Source: an uncultured Prevotellaceae bacterium (lineage in GTDB: Bacteria > Bacteroidota > Bacteroidia > Bacteroidales > Bacteroidaceae). Taken from it: a stretch of 64,000 bases of DNA. Both the position numbers and the translations under genes were made by a program. Where the stretch lies: assembly GCA_947166345.1 (NCBI GenBank), contig CAMVDU010000009.1, positions 1 through 64,000 on the forward strand. The letters run 5' to 3'. Of the stretch, positions 35,926 through 41,610 are shown one piece after another (position 1 is the first letter of the stretch; each line of letters begins with the position of its first letter). The notes beneath the pieces are model-generated. The model did not search any database. It was not told the origin of the DNA and saw nothing but the letters and a program-made list of their open reading frames with translations.

Positions 35926-36426
35926 TTATTCTGGTTTGCCGAAGTCCTTGATGTGCCCTTCGGCTATCATCTCGGCAAAATGCTGATGATGCCTGTGGTA
36001 GATAACGTGGAAGAAGAACGGCTCTGCCACACCGTCGATTTTGATTTCATCATCGCACATGTCCAACTCCTGATGCTGTGAGAGATATCTCTTGAACATC
36101 GCAGAGAACATCCGGCTGCGGTATTCCTGAACCGACATATCCTTCTTTTGGCTTGGCACAAGATGGATGAAATCACAAAAGTAACTCAAGATCAAGTTCG
36201 GCTTGCGCTCCAGCAGGTTGGCTATGCACTCTTCTATTTGGTAGAGCACCTTGTGGCTGGTGACATTCTGACCTTTTACACGGGCCAAACCGACTTCAGC
36301 AACTTCGATGCCTTGGGCGTTGAGCTGGTCTAAGATGTCGTTAGAAATAATGCCGCTACGGTCTGTAGTGAACTGTAGCTTATACTCATCTCCATTCTCT
36401 GAGTGCAATGTATAAACTTCCGTCAT
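35926..36426 (-). CDS. Small protein, unknown function (possibly DUF6169-like), second of a coupled pair
   Basis: The 166-aa protein starts at the ATG (36424-36426) that overlaps the stop of the 47-aa gene upstream as TAATG. It begins with a beta-rich segment (TEVYTLHSENGDEYKLQFTTDRSG) followed by helices and a His-rich tail (FFFHVIYHRHHQHFAEMIAEGHIKD). I recall similar proteins in Bacteroidetes under a DUF label but cannot confirm it. Tight coupling to a very small partner recalls toxin-antitoxin organisation; no toxin motif is visible. Confidence 0.6.
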   Translation of the reverse strand: MTEVYTLHSENGDEYKLQFTTDRSGIISNDILDQLNAQGIEVAEVGLARVKGQNVTSHKVLYQIEECIANLLERKPNLILSYFCDFIHLVPSQKKDMSVQEYRSRMFSAMFKRYLSQHQELDMCDDEIKIDGVAEPFFFHVIYHRHHQHFAEMIAEGHIKDFGKPE

Positions 36427-36569
36427 TAGACGTAGATGGTCTTTGTGGGTTTTGTTTCTTCTGAGCACAACTTCTCAATCCACAAATACTTCTGAACACC
36501 TATTTTGCGGATGTGCTCCTCCAATTTCCTTGAAGGATTCTTGATGGTAATAGTCCTAGAATTACTCAT
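36426..36569 (-). CDS. 47-aa basic small protein, first of a coupled pair
   Basis: The start ATG 36567-36569 lies about 16 nt after the inferred transcription start. The protein (MSNSRTITIKNPSRKLEEH...) is lysine/arginine-rich with one predicted helix, no signal peptide and no transmembrane segment. It overlaps the next gene by one base. Size, charge and coupling suit an antitoxin or a regulatory partner, but this is inference from arrangement only. Confidence 0.55.
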   Translation of the reverse strand: MSNSRTITIKNPSRKLEEHIRKIGVQKYLWIEKLCSEETKPTKTIYV

Positions 36570-36590
36570 AATGAAAACGTTTTCTGGCTG

Positions 36591-36622
36591 CAAAGATAGA
36601 GCTTTTTCTCTTATATTCCAAA
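36591..36622 (-). promoter_or_regulatory. Promoter for the small gene pair
   Basis: On the minus strand there is a -7 box TATCTTTG (36591-36598) and a TTTG -33 box (36619-36622), spacer 20 bp. It supports the 36569 start over a longer open frame. Confidence 0.75.
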
Positions 36623-36740
36623 TTTTTTTGCAGAAAAATTCATTCAAAATGTATACAAGGGGTTCCGAATACAAATAGAATCTGCGTTATCTGCGAGAGG
36701 AAAGAGTGCACGACGGACCCTTCTATGTGCATAATCTTTA

Positions 36741-36849
36741 ATGTTAGGTCTGTGTTAACTCTATGTTAGGTGTTACGTTAGGTCTTTGACTACCGAAAAT
36801 TGCTGGAAAGCCCCATAAACAGGGACTTTTTCCTTTTTCAATGTTAGGT
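36741..36849 (-). repeat. ACCTAACAT cluster, right (inverted)
   Basis: ATGTTAGGT occurs at 36741, 36763 and 36841, with one variant (ACGTTAGGT) at 36775. These are inverted relative to the left cluster at 35857-35899. Confidence 0.75.
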
Positions 36850-36886
36850 CTTGGCAAAAAATGAAGAAAACCTTTCGGAATGGAAA

Positions 36887-36918
36887 TTTGGAGAATTGGA
36901 AAAATGTTTGTATCTTTG
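36887..36918 (+). promoter_or_regulatory. Promoter for the PolyVal-kinase-like gene
   Basis: A TTTG -33 box (36887-36890) and a TATCTTTG -7 box (36911-36918) are spaced 20 bp apart. A 7-codon open frame (ATG 36923 to TAA 36946) precedes the gene start by one base and could be a leader peptide. Confidence 0.75.
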
Positions 36919-36947
36919 CGCCATGAAATCAATAAACTGTCTATAAT

Positions 36948-37760
36948 ATGAATAATGCAGACTTCTGGGCCTCTGTCAGGGGTATAATCGATGATGGATT
37001 TACGCCAGAGGGATTGCGCAAACTTGACTATTATGCAGAACAATTTATTAGCGGAAGGTTGGTTTATCAACGATTTTCATCGCGAGAACAGCATGGCTGC
37101 GCAGAGGGCGGTGAAGCAAATGTCATTGCATCCCTACTCGCGGGAGCAGAAGATAGAGCAGGTTCAAATGCTGAAGAGACAATCAGCGAGTTCGAAAGAG
37201 AACGCCAACTTGCTGCGCAGCAAGAAGCTTGTATAGAGCAATGGGCTAAGGCTGTAGGATGCTGGAAGGAGCAGGCAGAAGATTTCTTGACTCAGGCATT
37301 GGGTGAAGAAATAGCAGAAGGTGGCGAGGCAAAAGTTTATGATCATGGCGCAACGCTCATAAAGAGTATTGGTTTGGATTACTTTATCCTGCCAATACTA
37401 GCCTTAGACAGAATAGCGCTTCATAATGCTTATTTTCCAGAAACACGGCTTGTTGTTCTGGGATTTGGCAGAGACAGAAATGGCGAATTCAAGATTCTTG
37501 TCGAACAACCATATATTCATGGCACACATCTTTCTGATGAGGAGATTGCAATGTTTATGGAAAAGATGGGTTTTTCATTAAAAAATGCTCGAAATTGGAC
37601 ATTTGCAACTCCGGAGATATACCTTAGTGATATGCATGACGAGAATGTGATTCAATCTGACTTTGGACCTATATGTGTTGTGGATTGCGACATCCGTATC
37701 AATACACCAGAATTACGACAGGGAGGAATGAGAACATTGACTACTGAAGTTTCTTTTTAG
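36948..37760 (+). CDS. Polyvalent-protein-type serine/threonine/tyrosine kinase domain protein
   Basis: The 270-aa protein has a helical N-terminus (about 1-115) and a C-terminal kinase-like fold of the kind described in polyvalent proteins of mobile elements: glycine-loop-like GGEAKVY (125-131), a lysine near 139, a catalytic-loop-like DMHDEN (D228 to N233) and VVDCD (D246 as metal ligand). Such domains usually sit inside giant phage or conjugative-element proteins; a standalone 270-aa form also exists in Bacteroidetes elements as I recall. This marks the 34.2-37.8 kb patch as accessory DNA. Confidence 0.7.
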   Translation: MNNADFWASVRGIIDDGFTPEGLRKLDYYAEQFISGRLVYQRFSSREQHGCAEGGEANVIASLLAGAEDRAGSNAEETISEFERERQLAAQQEACIEQWAKAVGCWKEQAEDFLTQALGEEIAEGGEAKVYDHGATLIKSIGLDYFILPILALDRIALHNAYFPETRLVVLGFGRDRNGEFKILVEQPYIHGTHLSDEEIAMFMEKMGFSLKNARNWTFATPEIYLSDMHDENVIQSDFGPICVVDCDIRINTPELRQGGMRTLTTEVSF

Positions 37761-37772
37761 AGACTGAAGCCT

Positions 37773-37789
37773 TAGTTGAAACCTGAAAC
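37773..37789 (-). repeat. 17-bp inverted repeat, right arm
   Basis: TAGTTGAAACCTGAAAC is the exact reverse complement of 35909-35925. It lies 12 bp after the stop of the kinase-like gene. Confidence 0.75.
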
Positions 37790-37882
37790 AATTGTCATTA
37801 AGATTGTTTTTTGTGCTTTTTGTGCAAGTCCGACGTATGCTGACGTGAGGATTTTTGCGGTTTTTGTTATATTATTCGGACA

Positions 37883-37918
37883 TTTTGTACAAAAAGTCCG
37901 ATTTTGAACGGAAAGTCC
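37883..37918 (+). promoter_or_regulatory. Putative AraC-type operator, site 3 (952-aa secreted protein promoter)
   Basis: This is the best-preserved copy: TTTTGTACAAAAAGTCC (37883-37899) and TTTTGAACGGAAAGTCC (37902-37918) match at 14 of 17 positions, start-to-start 19 bp. It ends 65 bp before the -7 box at 37984. Confidence 0.7.
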
Positions 37919-37957
37919 TGCGAAATGTATCTCGCATCTAATTATATGTACGCGACG

Positions 37958-37991
37958 TTGTCGGCTGTTTCAATATTACTTTGTAATTTTG
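37958..37991 (+). promoter_or_regulatory. Promoter for the 38181 gene
   Basis: A TTG (37958-37960) and a TAATTTTG -7 box (37984-37991) are spaced 23 bp apart. The leader of about 185 nt is unusually long for this window. Confidence 0.65.
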
Positions 37992-37997
37992 CATCCG

Positions 37998-38180
37998 CAA
38001 TTTGCAGATGAATCTGCGAGGACAGGCTGCACCTCAGCAATTTGAGTAAACTCGATTGCGTTCGGCTTGCATTGTTCTTGCAAACGCAATATGCAACGAA
38101 AAAACAATCGAATCGAAGATAATTCGACTACCTTTAAAAGCTAACAACTTAAACAACTTTATATCAAACTAACAAAAAAA
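37998..38180 (+). other. Long structured leader of the 38181 gene
   Basis: The leader contains several inverted repeats, the best being ATTGCG (38055-38060) with CGCAAT (38085-38090), enclosing TTGCA/TGCAA. No known riboswitch is recognised and no open frame with start context is present. The end (ACAACTTAAACAACTTTATA) resembles 32475-32500 of the gene-less unit. Confidence 0.45.
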
Positions 38181-41039
38181 ATGAAAAAACAATTACTAAT
38201 TAAAACGCTCCTCATGGCAGTAATGCTTCTGGGGGGGGCAAGTTTTGCATGGGCTTATGACGCTCCAACCGGTTATGGTGTTTCAAAAGTTTTCATTGGG
38301 TCCCCTGGAAGTCCCAATGCTAATGGAATTATAACGACTGTTTCTGTTGAAAATTATACTAATGTAGAAAGTATAACAGGATGGACAGTTGATAATAATG
38401 TAACTGTGTCATTAGGTAGTGTGACTGAAGTGCCAAAAGTGGCTGTAAATAATACGGTGACAGATGCCCCTACGTATGTTGCTGGGAATTGTGTTAAAAT
38501 GCATAGAACAGGTAATTCAAAATCTACTTTGTATGCAAAATATAGTTTTTCTCCAGTATCAACTGGATATCTAGTTTTTAGTGGAGATACATACAATACT
38601 CATCTTACCCATCCTCATGAGTTAAGATTTGAAGATAGTGCAGGAAATCTTGTGTTTTATATGTGTTATTCTAATTCTTCTGGCGCTGTAAATTTTAATA
38701 TATATAATTCTGCAGGAACTAATATATATTCTGGCTGTTCTTGTATTGCTCGCACGTATTCTGCATGGGGCATTAGTGACCTTGTTGTTAATTTGTCTAC
38801 AGGCGAATGTTCAATGACTATGGATTATACTGGACGTAAGAATAGTACTAATACTCACCTTCAAACAACTGTTGCTTTTAATATTGGTACAGGTCACAAT
38901 ATAGCTGCGTTGAAAATTGGTAAACAAAATCAAAATGGATATAATACGGCAATGGACACATACCTTGATAATGTTGCCCTTTATTCTGTAAATACATATT
39001 CTGATTTATACTCTGCTGCTAAGGCCGAATATGACACAAAGGTAGCAAGTCTTGATGCAGTTGGTCAGGCATATTGGACTGCAAATGTGACATCTGCGGC
39101 AAGCATTACTACCGCTGCTCAATACAAATCAGCTGTTGATGCCCTTCCCACAACATACATTGCTGCAGTTAAGGCACAGACTACACCCAGTGCGGACATG
39201 ACAGAATGTTTGAAGACAGCCGTTTCCAATGATTCATGGACAGGTGCTACTGGCACATATGGAGGTGTAGCTGCAGAGCGATATGCAGGTGATAACAGCC
39301 ATTTTTCTACAGGTAATATTATAACCCAAACAGTCAGTGGACTTCATGCTGGGTATTATAGGGTGAAATTTTATGGTGTAGCCAATAGGGCTCGCAATAT
39401 AGCAGAAGAATATTATGGAGAAGGAATAGCCCAGATGTTTGCTAATAGTGAGACATTGGATGTGGAGGTAATAAATCAGGCTGCTTGCTCACCCATTACT
39501 GATACATATCTTCGAACATTTGAAGTTTATCTCAGTGAAGATAACTCAAGCATTGAATTTGGAATAAAAAATATTAAGGAAGGTGGTCAGTGGTATGTAG
39601 CACAAGCTTTATCTCTTACATATCTTGGCACTTCGTTGTATGATTACACCATCAACTACAAATTTAATGATGTAACAATTAAGTCTACAGAAGGAAGTGC
39701 AGCACTTGGCGAGACAATCAATGCTATTAGTCCGATTACGATTAGCGACCAAAAGTACTATGCAACTAGTGCTACTTCAATGGAAATCGAAGCAGGTGAA
39801 AATGTACTGAATGTTATTCTTCGTAAGGCAGATACTTGGAACTATACAGTACGTGCCGTTAATAGTACTGCCGGAGTTATTAATGATAATCTTGCTTCTG
39901 GTTCTGTAACAGAAGGAGAAAGTACTCCTAAATTCTTCTTCCCACGTTTTGTCCTCAAAGGCACTACTTTATACTGCAGTAAAACTGGTGCAACATGGTA
40001 TAGTGATGTAATCACACCGGATGGGGACGATTATGTTTTTGATGTAAACTATAATCAAACTCCTGTGAATAATGTCGCTTTCTATATTGAGGCTGAAGAT
40101 GTGACAGGTGTCACTAAAGGAACAAATGCAGATAGAGCTTCTATGGGAAAGATGGGCTATACAGGTGGCGCTGACACATATAAAGAGGTGACAACGTTGA
40201 CTCCAGGAAAATACATCCTGTATTCAAGATGTCAGAACGGAAACAATTCAGCAAGGAATTTTAATTTTAAAGTTGGTGATAAAATTGTTCATACAGGCTC
40301 TCAGACCAAAGGAACCAATGGTGATACTACTTCCGATGAGTTCACTGTCAATACGTCGTCTACATTGTCGTTTGCAAGTGAGGGATCAGATCAAAGTGGT
40401 GTAGACTATTTCTACTTGGTAAAGACTGCCGATTTCGCTTCCATAGGTGCTAAAAACTATACCACCTTTGCTAGTGCATATCCTCTTGACTGCTCGGCTT
40501 TACCTGACGGTCTGACAGCCTATTACGTGGAGGCAGAGAAGATTGACAAGAGCAATAGCGTGGTGAAGCTGACTGCAGCAACAGAAGCTGTAGCCGCTGG
40601 CACAGGTCTGCTGCTGAAGGGCGATGCAAACGAGGACTATTATATTCCTGTGGCTGCTACCTCTGGCATAGACTTGAGCTCAACGAACAAGATGATTGGA
40701 TGCACTACAGCAACTACTTTAACTTCTACTTCGCCAAATGTCAGCAACTTCTATGTACTGGTGAATGGTGCTACCGCTCCTGAGTTCCAAAACATCGCTG
40801 CTTACGTTGCCAGCAACAATGTTACAATCCCTGCAGGCAAGGCTTATCTTGATGCTACTGGTGTAGAGACTTCACGTCTAAGCATTGTCTTCGATGATAA
40901 CGAAACAACAGGCATTCGTCTAACTGAGAACTCAGAACTGAGAACTGAGAACGTTGTTTACGATCTGCAGGGTCGTCGCGTGATGAACGCCCAGAAGGGC
41001 CTGTACATCGTGAACGGTAAAAAGGTCGTGATTAAGTGA
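38181..41039 (+). CDS. Large multidomain secreted protein, unknown function
   Basis: The 952-aa protein has a signal peptide (MKKQLLIKTLLMAVMLLGGASFAWA) whose coding DNA contains eight consecutive Gs (38231-38238). An N-terminal jelly-roll-like region (about 35-285) is followed by a helical spacer, a carbohydrate-binding-like module (about 340-490), small beta modules, and a C-terminal module (about 750-910, NYTTFASAYPLD ... AGTGLLLKGD) frequent in Prevotella secreted proteins. The sorting-like tail is GLYIVNGKKVVIK. The first two thirds are markedly more AT-rich than the rest. The end is duplicated at 41098-41115. No catalytic motif is recognised; glycan binding is inferred. Confidence 0.75.
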   Translation: MKKQLLIKTLLMAVMLLGGASFAWAYDAPTGYGVSKVFIGSPGSPNANGIITTVSVENYTNVESITGWTVDNNVTVSLGSVTEVPKVAVNNTVTDAPTYVAGNCVKMHRTGNSKSTLYAKYSFSPVSTGYLVFSGDTYNTHLTHPHELRFEDSAGNLVFYMCYSNSSGAVNFNIYNSAGTNIYSGCSCIARTYSAWGISDLVVNLSTGECSMTMDYTGRKNSTNTHLQTTVAFNIGTGHNIAALKIGKQNQNGYNTAMDTYLDNVALYSVNTYSDLYSAAKAEYDTKVASLDAVGQAYWTANVTSAASITTAAQYKSAVDALPTTYIAAVKAQTTPSADMTECLKTAVSNDSWTGATGTYGGVAAERYAGDNSHFSTGNIITQTVSGLHAGYYRVKFYGVANRARNIAEEYYGEGIAQMFANSETLDVEVINQAACSPITDTYLRTFEVYLSEDNSSIEFGIKNIKEGGQWYVAQALSLTYLGTSLYDYTINYKFNDVTIKSTEGSAALGETINAISPITISDQKYYATSATSMEIEAGENVLNVILRKADTWNYTVRAVNSTAGVINDNLASGSVTEGESTPKFFFPRFVLKGTTLYCSKTGATWYSDVITPDGDDYVFDVNYNQTPVNNVAFYIEAEDVTGVTKGTNADRASMGKMGYTGGADTYKEVTTLTPGKYILYSRCQNGNNSARNFNFKVGDKIVHTGSQTKGTNGDTTSDEFTVNTSSTLSFASEGSDQSGVDYFYLVKTADFASIGAKNYTTFASAYPLDCSALPDGLTAYYVEAEKIDKSNSVVKLTAATEAVAAGTGLLLKGDANEDYYIPVAATSGIDLSSTNKMIGCTTATTLTSTSPNVSNFYVLVNGATAPEFQNIAAYVASNNVTIPAGKAYLDATGVETSRLSIVFDDNETTGIRLTENSELRTENVVYDLQGRRVMNAQKGLYIVNGKKVVIK
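38231..38238 (+). repeat. G8 homopolymer in a signal-peptide coding region
   Basis: Eight consecutive Gs fall within the LLGGA codons of the 38181 gene, about 50 bp after the ATG. A slip of one base would abolish the protein, the usual layout of a phase-variable tract. Confidence 0.85.
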
Positions 41040-41115
41040 GAATAAAGCAAGAGCTCGCTCATGCTTTATCGAGCGTGAACGAGCTCGAGCAAAACTCAAG
41101 GTCGTGATAAAGTAA
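41022..41115 (+). repeat. Duplicated gene end around a palindromic insertion
   Basis: AAGGTCGTGATTAAGTGA (41022-41039) and AAGGTCGTGATAAAGTAA (41098-41115) match at 16 of 18 bases and both encode KVVIK plus stop. Between them lies a segment of about 58 bp with GAGCTCG/CGAGCTC palindromes. The second copy is probably the original gene end. Confidence 0.7.
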
Positions 41116-41147
41116 TAAATTCTCAAATTCTATAATTCTTGACAAAA

Positions 41148-41309
41148 ATGAAAAAGATATATCAGAAACCAATTGTAAACATAGTAGCTGTGCAACTGCA
41201 GCAGATGATTGCCGAGTCGGTAGCCATTGGCAATGATTATAATGGTGCCACGATTCAGTCCCGTAGAAGAAATGATGTCTGGGACGACGATGAAGACTAC
41301 GACTATTAA
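41148..41309 (+). CDS. 53-aa small protein, MKKxYxxP...RRR...WDDDED type
   Basis: The frame ATG 41148 to TAA 41309 encodes a protein with a basic start (MKKIYQKP), an amphipathic middle (VNIVAVQLQQMIAESV), an RRR and a strongly acidic, aromatic end (NDVWDDDEDYDY). There is no signal peptide. I recall many small Prevotella and Bacteroides hypothetical proteins of this pattern, with no known function. There is no promoter between it and the 38181 gene; it follows the presumed original end of that gene (41115) by 32 bp, so it is probably co-transcribed. Confidence 0.65.
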   Translation: MKKIYQKPIVNIVAVQLQQMIAESVAIGNDYNGATIQSRRRNDVWDDDEDYDY

Positions 41310-41356
41310 TGTCGTTATTCGAGTTGACAAACCAGATGAAATCCATAACATTTGGA

Positions 41357-41434
41357 ATTAGTAATAGTTAGATTAGTAACTAGTTTTTCTCTTATGTGAG
41401 GCCCGTACCGCTGTCCGTGAGGATAGCGGTTGGG
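41357..41434 (+). repeat. Duplicated terminator module, copy 2
   Basis: This is homologous to 32548-32628. It lies 47 bp after the 53-aa gene and before the second PL11 promoter. Confidence 0.8.
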
Positions 41435-41439
41435 CATTT
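41401..41439 (+). terminator. Structured terminator hairpin, copy 2
   Basis: GCCC..ACCGC pairs with GCGGT..GGGC, with the same TCC-GTGA-GGA cap as copy 1 and a short T run (ATTTT). The lower stem is longer by one G-C pair, and C-G replaces T-A of copy 1. Confidence 0.65.
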
Positions 41440-41540
41440 TAGCTTTCGCAAGCTCTGCTTGCTAAGGAGTTAGCGGAAGTTAGCCAACTGCGTTGGCGGA
41501 AGTTAACGGAGTTAGCCAACTACACAGAATATTTTAGTAA
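41440..41540 (+). repeat. Short repeats between terminator and PL11 promoter
   Basis: The stretch contains two copies each of GGAAGTTA and TTAGCCAACT and a small palindrome GCCAACTGCGTTGGC. It has no counterpart in the homologous GH28 locus, so it looks like a local insertion. It is non-coding. Confidence 0.5.
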
Positions 41541-41545
41541 AACAC

Positions 41546-41576
41546 TTGGTAGTGTCAATAAAAAGATGTAATTTTG
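41546..41576 (+). promoter_or_regulatory. Promoter for the second PL11 gene
   Basis: A TTG -33 box (41546-41548) and a TAATTTTG -7 box (41569-41576) are spaced 20 bp apart. The surrounding sequence (ACTTG...TCAATAAAA...TTTGCAG...AATAGC...AAAACAAT) matches the GH28 promoter region. Confidence 0.75.
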
Positions 41577-41610
41577 CAGGCGAATAGCTTAAAACAATAA
41601 ATACTACGAT

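Noticed and set aside
36991..37236. Overlapping 81-aa frame suggesting a frameshift in the kinase-like gene
   Set aside because: The main frame is continuous from ATG 36948 to 37760 with coherent N-terminal and kinase parts, so no frameshift is needed.
37998..38180. Riboswitch in the long leader of the 38181 gene
   Set aside because: Hairpins are present but no known aptamer core could be recognised.
41059..41351. Minus-strand frames of 73-95 aa opposite the 53-aa gene
   Set aside because: The plus-strand 53-aa frame has sensible composition and operon position; the minus frames do not.
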